A stretch of 64,000 nt of DNA from Fimenecus sp045545735. Lineage in GTDB: Bacteria > Bacillota > Clostridia > Oscillospirales > Acutalibacteraceae. A program made the translations under genes and the position numbers. The stretch is taken from positions 1-64,000 of the forward strand of contig JAZQBM010000010.1 of NCBI GenBank assembly GCA_045545735.1, in the 5' to 3' direction. Numbering within the stretch: position 1 is the first letter of the stretch; each line of letters opens with the position of its first letter. The notes beneath the pieces were generated by a model. The model worked only from the letters and a program-made list of their open reading frames with translations, did no database searches and was not told the DNA's origin. Positions 16,677-25,037 of the stretch are shown here, piece after piece.

Positions 16677-17178
16677 TATTGCCACCTGCTTTCATCTCAT
16701 TGATTTTGTCGCGAAGCTCTGCCGCTTTTTCAAAATTCTGTTCTTCTATCGCCTTTTTCAATTCATTTTCAAGAGTTTCAAGAACATTTACGCTTTCAAC
16801 CGCATCTGTTTTTATGATTGTAGGATTTTTACCTTCATGACGGGTTTTGCCGTGTATTCTTTGTAAAGACGGCAAAAGTTTATCGTAAAATGTTGTGTAG
16901 CAGTCGGCACAGCCGAGTTTTCCGCTGTTTACAATATCATTAAAAGTGTTTCCGCACTTTTCACAGCGAAGTGTTCTTGAACTCAAACTGCTCACCTGTG
17001 ACTCGCCGAAGAATGAGCCCAGCAAATCACCAAATGTATTGCCGAAACCACCGAAAACGTCAGTATAGCCCAGTGCTTTTGCACAATCAGTACAAAGGTG
17101 TGCCTCAGCAGTTTCACCGTTTACTATTCTTTTAACATGAGTTGTTGCCTCGTATTTACCACAATTCTGACATAACAT
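16669..17178 (-). CDS. mcsA: McsA, zinc-binding activator of McsB
   Basis: A 169-residue protein with four CxxC pairs (MLCQNC, LCTDC, LRCEKC, LGCADC) typical of the McsA zinc fingers, and a C-terminal UVR motif (LKKAIEEQNFEKAAELRDKI, about 136-155). In Bacillus, McsA binds and stimulates the kinase McsB and helps regulate CtsR in response to heat and thiol stress. It is the second gene of the operon, after ctsR, with a 22-nt gap carrying GAGGTG. Confidence 0.93.
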   Translation of the reverse strand: MLCQNCGKYEATTHVKRIVNGETAEAHLCTDCAKALGYTDVFGGFGNTFGDLLGSFFGESQVSSLSSRTLRCEKCGNTFNDIVNSGKLGCADCYTTFYDKLLPSLQRIHGKTRHEGKNPTIIKTDAVESVNVLETLENELKKAIEEQNFEKAAELRDKINEMKAGGNNE

Positions 17179-17200
17179 AACAGTTCACCTCTTATATAAA

Positions 17201-17647
17201 TTAAAGAATATTAAGTATCATTTGTTTGAATATTGATGCACGAAGAATATCGCCGTATTCCCTTGGAATATCACGATATGCGTTGCCCGTTAGTGCTGAC
17301 AAGAATATTTTAGTCGTTTTTTCATCAATAAAATCACTTTCGTACAAATTTTTAAGATGGGCACGACAAGTATTTTCATTGATGCTTTGACCGATTGAGT
17401 TTATTAAGTGCATTTTTATTGAATTTCTATCATAACGGGCTTTTGTAATTTTAATGTAGCCCCCGCCACCACGACGGCTTTCAACAATGTAACCGTGCTC
17501 TGGAGTAAATCGTGATGAAATTACATAATTTATCTGGCTTGGAACACAACCAATCCGCTGTGCCAATTCATTTCGTTGGATTTCTGTATAGCCCTCATCT
17601 TCAAGCATTTCCTGAATCATATTGGCTATTATGTTGCTGATATTCAT
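17201..17647 (-). CDS. ctsR: Transcriptional repressor CtsR
   Basis: A 148-residue winged helix-turn-helix repressor of class III heat-shock genes. The N-terminal DNA-binding domain contains NELAQRIGCVPSQINYVISSR and the glycine-rich wing ESRRGGGGYIKI, whose arginines are the known McsB targets in the family. The frame extends ten codons upstream, but the ATG at 17647 is preceded by AAAGGAG and begins MNISNIIA as in homologues. Two matching operators flank its promoter, so autorepression of the whole ctsR-mcsA-mcsB-clpC operon is expected. Confidence 0.95.
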   Translation of the reverse strand: MNISNIIANMIQEMLEDEGYTEIQRNELAQRIGCVPSQINYVISSRFTPEHGYIVESRRGGGGYIKITKARYDRNSIKMHLINSIGQSINENTCRAHLKNLYESDFIDEKTTKIFLSALTGNAYRDIPREYGDILRASIFKQMILNIL

Positions 17648-17684
17648 ATTGTCAACTCCTTTGAGTTCAAAAACCAAATTTGAC

Positions 17685-17701
17685 TTTGACTTTCTTTGAC
17701 C
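17685..17701 (-). promoter_or_regulatory. CtsR operator, promoter-proximal
   Basis: On the minus strand GGTCAAAGAAAGTCAAA matches the CtsR consensus RGTCAAANANRGTCAAA exactly, and a third GTCAAA half-site adjoins it. It lies between the -10 box and the ctsR start. Confidence 0.92.
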
Positions 17702-17713
17702 TTTTTATTTACT

Positions 17714-17741
17714 ATTATAGCAAGGAAAAACAGTTTGTCAA
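17714..17741 (-). promoter_or_regulatory. Promoter of the ctsR operon
   Basis: Consensus TTGACA (17736-17741), 16-nt spacer and TATAAT (17714-17719) on the minus strand, bracketed by two CtsR sites. Confidence 0.88.
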
Positions 17742-17748
17742 TACTAAA

Positions 17749-17765
17749 AGTCAAAAAAGGTCAAA
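17749..17765 (+). promoter_or_regulatory. CtsR operator, distal, opposite orientation
   Basis: AGTCAAAAAAGGTCAAA on the plus strand is a full match to the CtsR consensus and lies just upstream of the -35 box. The two sites therefore face each other across the promoter. Confidence 0.88.
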
Positions 17766-17788
17766 TTTTATTAAAAATATTCATAAAT

Positions 17789-17818
17789 AAAACGCCGAAC
17801 ACGTTAGTTCAGCGTTTT
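17789..17818 (-). terminator. Intrinsic terminator of the dnaD/dnaI-like pair
   Basis: AAAACGC, then GAAC pairing with GTTC, and GCGTTTT form a stem with a T run on the minus strand, right after the stop codon at 17826. Confidence 0.75.
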
Positions 17819-17825
17819 GATTTTA

Positions 17826-18833
17826 TTAATCATTTAATATTTGGCGAACATCGTCACCAATGAATTCAACTGTTGAGAAGTTGCCGATAATTCTTGATGC
17901 TATGCTTTCGGGATAACGACGTTTGACTTCTTCAAGGTCAAGGTTTGAACTTATAATCGTTGGTACTCCCCTGCAAATTCTGCTGTTAAGAATATTATAG
18001 ATTGCAGATACCGTATATGCAGTTGTAAATTCTGCACCTAAATCGTCAAGAATAAGCAAATCTGCATCAATAAGCAATTTTTCTGTATCAGTTGTGGCTT
18101 CACTTCTGTTGAACTTTTCCTTTTCCATTTTGTTAAGGAAATTAATAACAGAGCCGTAAATCACATTATAACCTTTTTTAATAGCCTCGTTTGCGATAGC
18201 CAATGACAGATGAGTTTTTCCAAGTCCCGTTCTGCCGTAGAAGTAAAGACTTACTGAATCAAGGTCAAAACTCTGTGCATATTTTACGCAACTGTTATAC
18301 ACATAACTCATAGCTTCACGCGGTGAGTCGCCATTCTTGGTTTTTGGGTAATAATCAAGGTTAAAATCTTCAAAACTTGAAAGTTCAAGAGGTGTATTGC
18401 GATTTAATTCTTCTGCCGCATATTTTTTGAGAAGTGACATATAGCACTCACAGTATTTAGAACCATATGACACGTTTTTCTCATCGTCGCGTTCTTCATA
18501 AACGCCCTTATCTTCACACTTTTTACAAGTATATTTAACATCAAGATAATCTTCAGGCAATTTTAATGCTTTTAAAAGATTTGCACGTTCATTTTGAAGT
18601 TCTGCATTCTTTTTGCGAATATTGTTAAGTGCAATTTCAACATCTTCTTTAGGTAATGAGAACGCACGCACAATCGCCATACCCGTTTTAGAAAGTTCTG
18701 TTTCAATAAACTGAAATTCGGGGTATTTCGCTATCAATTCCCTTTTGTTCTGAAAAGCCTTTGTTTCTGCAGTTGTTCTTCTGTCATTAATTTCTGCACG
18801 GACTCTTTCGTGCAATTTTCTCCCATATGCCAA
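17826..18833 (-). CDS. DnaC/DnaI-like helicase loader ATPase
   Basis: A 335-residue AAA+ protein of the DnaC/DnaI/IstB group, expected to load the replicative helicase. A basic helical N terminus is followed by a CxxC...CxC cluster (CKKCEDKG ... YCEC, about 101-131), probably zinc binding as in DnaI, then Walker A GRTGLGKTH (about 200), Walker B LLILDDLGAE and sensor residues in IISSNLDL. It starts 3 nt after the DnaD-like gene stop, so both form one primosome operon. An IS21-type IstB is unlikely because there is no transposase and the zinc cluster is present. Confidence 0.88.
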   Translation of the reverse strand: MAYGRKLHERVRAEINDRRTTAETKAFQNKRELIAKYPEFQFIETELSKTGMAIVRAFSLPKEDVEIALNNIRKKNAELQNERANLLKALKLPEDYLDVKYTCKKCEDKGVYEERDDEKNVSYGSKYCECYMSLLKKYAAEELNRNTPLELSSFEDFNLDYYPKTKNGDSPREAMSYVYNSCVKYAQSFDLDSVSLYFYGRTGLGKTHLSLAIANEAIKKGYNVIYGSVINFLNKMEKEKFNRSEATTDTEKLLIDADLLILDDLGAEFTTAYTVSAIYNILNSRICRGVPTIISSNLDLEEVKRRYPESIASRIIGNFSTVEFIGDDVRQILND

Positions 18834-18836
18834 CGA

Positions 18837-19853
18837 TTATGCCCCCTTTACTCTTGTTCTCTTTTTATTTTTCTTTGTTCCGAAATCCTTGCGGTTTTCA
18901 CGTGCTTTTTGTTCTGCACGCTCAACGTCAAATGATGTTTCTTTTTGCGATTTCTGGGACTTTGTTGTTTTTGTTTCAAACTTCTTTGTGCCTTTTTCAA
19001 TATCTTCAACGGTAAACATTTCTGCTTTTCGCCAATTCTTGATTGTTCCGTTCATATGGCACACGTTTTTCCACACAAGTCTGCCTGTTAATTTCTCTGC
19101 CTTCATAATTTCAAAGGCTTTTGCAATTTCTTCAATAGTATAACCCCATCTTAACCACTCACAGAAAAGTTCGAGCACAGCAAATGTTGGTGGTGAAGTG
19201 TCGTTATTAGTACGGATTGCAAGTTCACGGAAAGTGGACAAGGCTTTTTCAGTTTCAGTTATGTAATCGTCAGCAGATGACTGGTTTGTAATTCCGTTTT
19301 CTGCCCAATATTTTGCAATTTTAAGAATATCATCCTGACCGGTACTATCAATGCTTTTTGCAAAGTATAAAAGACAATTTGCAACGTCGGGCTTAATACC
19401 GTAACGATATACTACCGCGTGAATTGTGCATTGCATACTGTAACCGATAGTTCCGCCTAAAATCTCTTGTGCTTCAAGGAAAAGTCTTTTAATAGAACTT
19501 CTACCCTTAAGTATTTTGTTGATTTCTTCTTGTGTAGGTTGAGTATAGCGAATTTCAGGCAACGGCATTTTCACCTTTTCAGGCGGTGCAATCTGTTTTT
19601 CAGTTTTAACTGTTTTCTGCACTTTTTCGGCATCTAACACGCCTGCGTCAGTCCAATATTCAACGCACTCATTTACTGTGTTAAGAGAAAGATTTGTTTT
19701 ATTTGCGATTTCTTCTTTGGTGATTTCAGGATTTCTGAAAATACAGATAATCACTTTAAGTTGCTCGCCACTTGCAAATTTAAGACCTTTGTCAGCAATT
19801 TCGGTGGGTAACGAAAACATTGACGCATAAACCTTAGGATTTACCTTGAACAT
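18837..19853 (-). CDS. DnaD-domain protein (primosome component)
   Basis: A 338-residue protein with an N-terminal winged-helix part (about 1-90, KEEIANKTNLSLNTVNECVEYWTDAGVL), a middle helical region and a C-terminal DnaD-like segment (about 240-290, with FCEWLRWGYTIEEIAKAFEIM), then a highly basic tail. DnaD-like proteins act with the DnaI-type loader in replication restart and initiation in Firmicutes. The frame continues 33 codons upstream, but that extension translates the short intergenic repeat; the ATG at 19853 has GGAGAGAG before it. Confidence 0.85.
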   Translation of the reverse strand: MFKVNPKVYASMFSLPTEIADKGLKFASGEQLKVIICIFRNPEITKEEIANKTNLSLNTVNECVEYWTDAGVLDAEKVQKTVKTEKQIAPPEKVKMPLPEIRYTQPTQEEINKILKGRSSIKRLFLEAQEILGGTIGYSMQCTIHAVVYRYGIKPDVANCLLYFAKSIDSTGQDDILKIAKYWAENGITNQSSADDYITETEKALSTFRELAIRTNNDTSPPTFAVLELFCEWLRWGYTIEEIAKAFEIMKAEKLTGRLVWKNVCHMNGTIKNWRKAEMFTVEDIEKGTKKFETKTTKSQKSQKETSFDVERAEQKARENRKDFGTKKNKKRTRVKGA

Positions 19854-19920
19854 ACTCTCTCTCCTTTCACACAATATGGGACAATAAGTATAACATATTA
19901 TTTTTAGTTTTGCAATTATA

Positions 19921-19956
19921 AAATTACGAATTGTGAATTCCGCATTACGCATTAAA
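19921..19956. repeat. Short AATTCGTAATGC-type repeat run (inverted)
   Basis: AATTACGAATTGTGAATTCC followed by GCATTACGCATTA lies between the dnaD-like gene and galM. Confidence 0.65.
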
Positions 19957-19962
19957 ATATTG

Positions 19963-19991
19963 TTGACTTTAGCACGTTAAAGTTATATAAT
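19963..19991 (+). promoter_or_regulatory. Promoter upstream of galM
   Basis: TTGACT (19963-19968), 17-nt spacer and TATAAT (19986-19991), about 40 nt before the galM ATG. Confidence 0.8.
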
Positions 19992-20029
19992 AAATTCGTA
20001 TATATTTTTTTGATTTAGGCGGTGTTTTT

Positions 20030-21067
20030 ATGAGCATTACAAAATCAGTTTTTGGTATGACAAAAGACGGCAAACAGGTTGACTCATTTTTAATTGAAAA
20101 TAACAATAATATGAAGATTAACCTTATCACATACGGTGCTACTCTACAGAGCATTCTTGTTAAAGATAAGGATGAAAACGAAATCGATTTATTGCTCGGT
20201 TTTGACGATATGGATGGTTTCGAGAACCGTCACGATTATCAGGGTATGATAGTAGGTCCTGTTGCTAATAGAATTTCTGCAGGCGGACTTACAATCGACG
20301 GCGTTAAAGTTCCAGTTACAACTACTCACGGTGATGTGACACTTCATAGCAACGGCGAATTTTCAACTGCAGTATGGGATGCAATTATCGTTGACAGCGA
20401 CGCTGTAGAGTTCTCATATTTCAGTGCTGACGGTACCGAAGGGTTCCCCGGCAATAAAAAAGTAACTGTTAAATACACACTTACTGACAAAAACGAAATC
20501 ATTATGGACTACACAGCAGTATCTGACAAGAAAACTGCATTCAATCTTACAAACCACGCATACTTTAACCTTAAAGGTTATCAAAATGGTGACATTCTCG
20601 ACCATACTCTTTACATAAATGCTGACGCATTCACACCTATGGGTGAGGGACTTGTGCCAACAGGTGAAATTAGAGATGTCACAGGCACTCCATTCGATTT
20701 TCGTGAGCCAAAGACAATCGGCAGAGATATTGGGGCTGACTACGAGCAGTTAGATGCAGGTAACGGCTATGACCACAATTTCTGCATTAACGATTACAAT
20801 AAAGAACTTCGCCTTGCGGCTACTGTTACTGCACCTAACGGTGTAAGACTTGATTGCCTTACTGATTTACCGGGTATGCAGTTATATGTAGGAAACTTCC
20901 TTGAAGGCAAAATCGGTAAAGCAGGCACTCCAATGGAATTCCGCACTGGTTTCTGTCTTGAAACACAATATTACCCAAATGCTACAAATACACCAAGTTT
21001 TTATAATTGTGTGTTTGATAAGGATGAGGTTGTTAAGACAACTACAATTTATAAAATTACAATATAA
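20030..21067 (+). CDS. galM: Aldose 1-epimerase (galactose mutarotase)
   Basis: A 345-residue cytoplasmic enzyme that interconverts the alpha and beta anomers of galactose or glucose, the first step after lactose hydrolysis. Family motifs are visible: GPVANRISAG near the substrate pocket, the catalytic-base region TNHAYFNLKG (His near 174) and the glutamate in GFCLETQYYPN (about 311). The length is standard. It is followed by ilvN after only 44 nt without an obvious terminator, so read-through into the leucine genes is possible. The lacZ gene about 29 kb away would supply its substrate. Confidence 0.95.
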   Translation: MSITKSVFGMTKDGKQVDSFLIENNNNMKINLITYGATLQSILVKDKDENEIDLLLGFDDMDGFENRHDYQGMIVGPVANRISAGGLTIDGVKVPVTTTHGDVTLHSNGEFSTAVWDAIIVDSDAVEFSYFSADGTEGFPGNKKVTVKYTLTDKNEIIMDYTAVSDKKTAFNLTNHAYFNLKGYQNGDILDHTLYINADAFTPMGEGLVPTGEIRDVTGTPFDFREPKTIGRDIGADYEQLDAGNGYDHNFCINDYNKELRLAATVTAPNGVRLDCLTDLPGMQLYVGNFLEGKIGKAGTPMEFRTGFCLETQYYPNATNTPSFYNCVFDKDEVVKTTTIYKITI

Positions 21068-21098
21068 ATGCGAAATTTGTAATTTGTAATTCGAAATT
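21065..21098. repeat. Short degenerate AATTTGTAATTCG-type repeat
   Basis: Diverged units (AATGCGAAATTTG, TAATTTGTAATTCG) fill the short gap between galM and ilvN. Confidence 0.55.
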
Positions 21099-21111
21099 GA
21101 GGTATAAATTT

Positions 21112-21621
21112 ATGGAAAATATTAAACGAATTTATTTATCAGCACTTGTTTACAACCGCACAGGTGTACTTTTACGTGTTGCTGGACTTTTTGCTCGTCG
21201 TGGATACAACGTTGTATCACTTACAGTTTCCGAAACTGAAAGTCCTGAATTTTCAAGAATGACTATCGTTTCTGACGTTGAAGAATACAAGGTTACAATG
21301 GTTAAACAACAACTTTCTCGTCTTGAAGAAGTTATTAAAGTTATAAATCTTGACGAAAGCCAGACAATCCAGTCTGAAATTCTTCTTATTAAAGTTCACG
21401 CTCTTAACAAAGACAGAAAAAAGGTATTAAAGACCATTAACGGTTTCGGTGCTCGTGTTATGGACATTGGTCACACAACTATTACCGCTGAACTTACAGG
21501 TCTTCCAAGCCTTATTGATAAGTTTATTGATAAAATGGAAAAACACGGAATCTGTGAACTTTCTCGTTCAGGTCTTACTGCTCTTGAAAGTGGCGACAGA
21601 AGCATTAAAGGAGTTGAATAA
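21112..21621 (+). CDS. ilvN: Acetolactate synthase small (regulatory) subunit
   Basis: A 169-residue regulatory subunit that binds valine and activates the catalytic ALS subunit. An N-terminal ACT domain (about 1-80, YLSALVYNRTGVLLRVAGLFARRGYNV) is followed by the C-terminal ALS small-subunit domain. An in-frame TTG at 21097 is less likely than the ATG at 21112, which is preceded by GAGGT and starts the usual MENIKRIYLS. No ilvB is present in the window, so the catalytic partner must be encoded elsewhere. The leuC ribosome site lies inside the end of this gene, and the two genes are one base apart. Confidence 0.95.
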   Translation: MENIKRIYLSALVYNRTGVLLRVAGLFARRGYNVVSLTVSETESPEFSRMTIVSDVEEYKVTMVKQQLSRLEEVIKVINLDESQTIQSEILLIKVHALNKDRKKVLKTINGFGARVMDIGHTTITAELTGLPSLIDKFIDKMEKHGICELSRSGLTALESGDRSIKGVE

Positions 21622-21622
21622 T

Positions 21623-22885
21623 ATGGGAATGACAATGACACAGAAAATCCTTGCTGCACACGCAGGACTTGATAGCGTTGAAGCAGGTCAACTTATTAAC
21701 GTTCGTCTTGATTTGGTAATGGGTAATGACGTTACAAGCCCAGTTGCAATCAACGAAATGAAAGCAAAAGGCTTTACTGATGTTTTTGACCGTGAAAAAA
21801 TTGCTCTTGTTATGGACCATTTCACACCTAACAAGGACATTAAATCTGCTGAACACTGCAAACAAGTTCGTCAGTTTGCAAGAGAATATAAAATCAAAAA
21901 TTTCTTTGATGTAGGTCAAATGGGTATTGAACATGCACTTCTCCCTGAAAAAGGAATTGTAATTTCAGGTGACACAGTTATTGGTGCTGATTCTCATACT
22001 TGTACTTATGGTGCACTCGGTGCATTCTCAACGGGTGTTGGTTCAACTGATATGGCTGCAGGTATGATTTCAGGTATGGCTTGGTTTAAAGTACCATCTG
22101 CAATCAAAGTTAATGTTACAGGAAAATTCAATAAATGGGTTAGCGGTAAGGATTTAATTCTTCACCTTATCGGAAAAATCGGTGTTGACGGTGCACTTTA
22201 CCGTTCACTTGAATTCTGTGGCGACGGAATCGCAAATCTTTCAATGGATGACCGTTTCTGTATTGCTAATATGGCTATTGAATGTGGTGCAAAGAACGGT
22301 ATTTTCCCTGTTGATGAAAAGACACTCGAATATATGAAAGGCAGAACAGACCGTACTCCTATTATTTTTGAGGCTGACGAAGACGCTGTTTATGATGAAG
22401 TTATCAATATTGATTTGAGTGAACTTAAATCAACAGTTGCTTTCCCTCACCTTCCCGAAAACGCTCATATTGTTGGCGAGTTCGACAAGATTTATGTTGA
22501 CCAATCAGTAATTGGTTCTTGCACAAACGGTAGAATTGAAGACATGCGTGCGGCGGCTGAAGTGCTTAAAGGCAAAAAAGTCAACGAAAATGTTCGTTGC
22601 ATCGTAATCCCTGCAACACAGAATGTATATCTCCAATGTGTAAGAGAAGGCCTTGCAGAAATTTTTGTTGAAGCAGGTGCTGTATTCTCAACACCAACTT
22701 GCGGTCCTTGTCTTGGCGGTCATATGGGTATTCTCGCCGCTGAAGAAAAAGCAATTTCTACTACAAACCGTAACTTTGTAGGCAGAATGGGACACCCAAC
22801 AAGTGAAGTTTATCTTGCAAGCCCTTATGTTGCGGCAGCAAGTGCAATCGCAGGTTATATCTGCACTCCAGAGGAGGTACTCTAA
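21623..22885 (+). CDS. leuC: 3-isopropylmalate dehydratase large subunit
   Basis: A 420-residue aconitase-family subunit that, with LeuD, isomerises 2- to 3-isopropylmalate in leucine synthesis. The [4Fe-4S] ligands are visible as Cys in GSCTNGR (about 298) and in TCGPCLGGHMG (about 357-360). The short form without a fused swivel domain is the archaeal/clostridial type. The frame is open further upstream, inside ilvN, but ATG 21623 has AAAGGAG at 21606-21612 and begins MGMTMTQKILAAHAG. Confidence 0.96.
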   Translation: MGMTMTQKILAAHAGLDSVEAGQLINVRLDLVMGNDVTSPVAINEMKAKGFTDVFDREKIALVMDHFTPNKDIKSAEHCKQVRQFAREYKIKNFFDVGQMGIEHALLPEKGIVISGDTVIGADSHTCTYGALGAFSTGVGSTDMAAGMISGMAWFKVPSAIKVNVTGKFNKWVSGKDLILHLIGKIGVDGALYRSLEFCGDGIANLSMDDRFCIANMAIECGAKNGIFPVDEKTLEYMKGRTDRTPIIFEADEDAVYDEVINIDLSELKSTVAFPHLPENAHIVGEFDKIYVDQSVIGSCTNGRIEDMRAAAEVLKGKKVNENVRCIVIPATQNVYLQCVREGLAEIFVEAGAVFSTPTCGPCLGGHMGILAAEEKAISTTNRNFVGRMGHPTSEVYLASPYVAAASAIAGYICTPEEVL

Positions 22886-22886
22886 T

Positions 22887-23366
22887 ATGAAAATTCAAGG
22901 TTCAGTACATAAATACGGTGACCACGTTGATACAGACGTTATTATTCCTGCAAGATATTTAAATACTGCTGACCATAAGGAATTAGCAGCTCATTGTATG
23001 GAAGATATCGACAAGGAATTTATAAATAAGGTTAAAGATGGGGACATTATGGTTGCAGGCGTTAATTTCGGCTGTGGCTCATCCCGTGAACATGCTCCAA
23101 TTGCTATTAAGGCTGCAGGTGTTTCATGTGTTATTGCAAAGACATTCGCTAGAATTTTTTACAGAAATTCACTTAATATCGGACTTCCTATTCTTGAATG
23201 TCCCGAAGCTTGTGACGATATCGCAAACGGTGATGAAGTTTCAGTTGACTTTGACAGCGGTGTAATTACAAACCTTACAAAAGGCACAAGTTACAAGGCT
23301 CAACCATTCCCAGAATTTATTCAGAATATTATTTCTAAGGGTGGGCTTCTCGCATCACTTAAGTGA
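22887..23366 (+). CDS. leuD: 3-isopropylmalate dehydratase small subunit
   Basis: A 159-residue swivel-domain subunit that completes the LeuCD dehydratase. The typical DTDVIIPARYLNT, the GVNFGCGSSREHAP active-site loop and FARIFYRNSLNIGLP are all present. It starts one base after the leuC stop with a consensus GAGGAGGT in the end of leuC, so the subunits are translationally coupled. leuA and leuB are not in the window. Confidence 0.96.
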   Translation: MKIQGSVHKYGDHVDTDVIIPARYLNTADHKELAAHCMEDIDKEFINKVKDGDIMVAGVNFGCGSSREHAPIAIKAAGVSCVIAKTFARIFYRNSLNIGLPILECPEACDDIANGDEVSVDFDSGVITNLTKGTSYKAQPFPEFIQNIISKGGLLASLK

Positions 23367-23367
23367 T

Positions 23368-23440
23368 GCTAAATTCGTAATTAAAGCATAAACCAACCAA
23401 CATAATAATTACGAATTACGCATTCCACATTACGAATTAA
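23368..23440. repeat. Paired short AATTCGTAATGC-type repeats
   Basis: A single AAATTCGTAATTA unit after the leuD stop is followed, after about 28 nt, by the inverted run AATTACGAATTACGCATTCC and ATTACGAATTA. This gives a loose dyad between leuD and the miniprotein gene. Confidence 0.6.
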
Positions 23441-23509
23441 AAATGTAACAATTTTTCCCAACTTCCATAATATGTAATGTAATTACAAATTGGAAGGAGG
23501 AAATAATAA

Positions 23510-23647
23510 ATGTGTAACTTCTTCGGTAACAACACTTGGTTGATTATTATCATCATCTTAATTCTTCTCTCTGATAATAACAACAACGGTTGCGGTTGCA
23601 ACAACGATTGCGGTTGTCAGCGTAAAGACTATGATTGCTGCTGCTAA
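23510..23647 (+). CDS. 45-residue membrane miniprotein with an Asn/Cys/Gly-rich tail
   Basis: I do not recognise a named family. A strong ribosome site (GGAAGGAGG, 23493-23501) precedes an ATG at 23510. The protein has a polar head (MCNFFGNNTW), a single very hydrophobic stretch of about ten residues (LIIIIILILL, 11-20), then an Asn-rich segment and a tail with seven cysteines (GCGC, CGC, DCCC) to the C terminus; with Cys2 the total is eight. This resembles in style the small hydrophobic or Cys-rich sporulation and coat-associated miniproteins of Firmicutes, but that is inference. A CATAATA at 23466-23472 could be a sporulation-sigma -10 box (weak). A terminator follows, so it is its own unit. 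Confidence 0.75.
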   Translation: MCNFFGNNTWLIIIIILILLSDNNNNGCGCNNDCGCQRKDYDCCC

Positions 23648-23685
23648 TTTGAGCTGATGTTAAAAAACTAAAGATAGTAAAATAA

Positions 23686-23721
23686 AAATGGTGGTGGAGG
23701 AAATCCTCTGCCACCGTTTTT
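23686..23721 (+). terminator. Intrinsic terminator after the miniprotein gene
   Basis: GGTGGTGGAGG pairs with CCTCTGCCACC around AAAT, followed by TTTTT. Confidence 0.85.
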
Positions 23722-23744
23722 AAATGCAAAATGAAGGATATTTT

Positions 23745-24992
23745 ATGGACTATTACGAAATTACACAAGAACCTGAAAAGGCGTTGCTTATCTCCGTTGA
23801 CACGGGCGATTTTGATGCTGACGCTTCAATAGAAGAACTTACGCTCCTGACAGAAAGTGCAGGGGCTCAAGTTGTTGGCTCAATTATTCAAAGAAAAAGC
23901 ACCCCTGACGGTGCAACATATCTTGGTAAAGGTCGTTTAGCCGAGGCGGAACTTTTCTGTCATAATCAAGAGATTGATTTGATTGTTTGTGACGGTGAAC
24001 TTACGCCCTCACAAATCCGAAATATTGAAAACGCTACAAAAGTACGTGTTGTTGACAGAACACAGTTAATCCTTGATATTTTCGCTTTGCGAGCCAAGAC
24101 AAGCGAGGGCAAATTACAAGTTGAACTTGCACAACTTAAATACTCACTTCCCCGCCTTACCGGTAAAGGTAAAGAACTTTCCCGTCTTGGTGGTGGTATT
24201 GGTACACGTGGCCCCGGTGAAACAAAACTTGAAAGTGACCGCCGTCACATTATGAGACGAATGCACGCGTTACAAGAACAGCTGGGTGAAGTTGAAAAAC
24301 GTCGCGGACTTTTACGCAAAAGACGAGAAAAAGACGGTGTAATTACTGTTGCTCTCGTAGGATACACTAATGCAGGTAAATCCACACTTATGAACGCCCT
24401 CACAGATGCAGGCGTGCTTGCCGAGGACAAGCTTTTTGCAACCCTTGACCCCACATCACGAAAACTCACTCTGCCTAACGGACAAGATGTTATGCTCATT
24501 GATACCGTTGGATTTGTAAGCCGACTTCCCCACGATTTAGTCAAGGCGTTCAAATCAACTCTTGAAGAAGCTGCCGAAGCAGACATAATATTAAATGTTT
24601 GTGATGCATCTGATATTCATTGTAGTGAGCATATCGAGATTACCACCGACATTTTGCGAGAATTGGGTTGTAAAAGTGATAATATTATTACCGTAATGAA
24701 CAAGTGCGATAAGGCGGAAAACGTTTTTGAACTGATTTCTGTGGGCAAAACGGTAATGATTAGTGCGTTAAAAGGAATTAATCTTGATTTACTCTTAAAA
24801 GAAATTGAAAAAGCCCTTGCAATGCAGAGTATTGAACTTAATCTTCTTATACCCTTTAACAAAGGTAGCGAGTTAAATCAAATTCGTAATACGGGTAAAA
24901 TCCTTTCAGAAGAATTTACCCCCGATGGTACTCTTATAAAAGTAATTATGCCTGTTGAGTGGGCAGATAAATATAAAGAGTATGTTGTTTAA
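23745..24992 (+). CDS. hflX: Ribosome-associated GTPase HflX
   Basis: A 415-residue cytoplasmic GTPase of the Obg-HflX superfamily that splits stalled 70S ribosomes after stress. The N-terminal HflX domain includes DGELTPSQIRNIE and the glycine-rich linker GGGIGTRGPGETKLE. The G domain has G1 GYTNAGKST (about 205), G3 DTVGFVSRLP and G4 NKCD. A C-terminal domain (about 350-415) follows. An in-frame ATG at 23724 lies just behind the terminator, but the ATG at 23745 has GAAGGA before it and gives MDYYEI. Confidence 0.95.
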   Translation: MDYYEITQEPEKALLISVDTGDFDADASIEELTLLTESAGAQVVGSIIQRKSTPDGATYLGKGRLAEAELFCHNQEIDLIVCDGELTPSQIRNIENATKVRVVDRTQLILDIFALRAKTSEGKLQVELAQLKYSLPRLTGKGKELSRLGGGIGTRGPGETKLESDRRHIMRRMHALQEQLGEVEKRRGLLRKRREKDGVITVALVGYTNAGKSTLMNALTDAGVLAEDKLFATLDPTSRKLTLPNGQDVMLIDTVGFVSRLPHDLVKAFKSTLEEAAEADIILNVCDASDIHCSEHIEITTDILRELGCKSDNIITVMNKCDKAENVFELISVGKTVMISALKGINLDLLLKEIEKALAMQSIELNLLIPFNKGSELNQIRNTGKILSEEFTPDGTLIKVIMPVEWADKYKEYVV

Positions 24993-25037
24993 TTAGAAAC
25001 ACATTATAAAAAATTTCTATAAATTTGAGTTTGTAGA

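Noticed and set aside
17826..18833. IstB-type transposon ATPase
   Set aside because: A DnaI-like zinc cluster, the adjoining DnaD-domain gene and absence of an IS21 transposase indicate a helicase loader.
19854..19952. N-terminal extension of the DnaD-like protein
   Set aside because: It translates the AATTACGAATTCC repeat; a ribosome site and a family-like start are at 19853.
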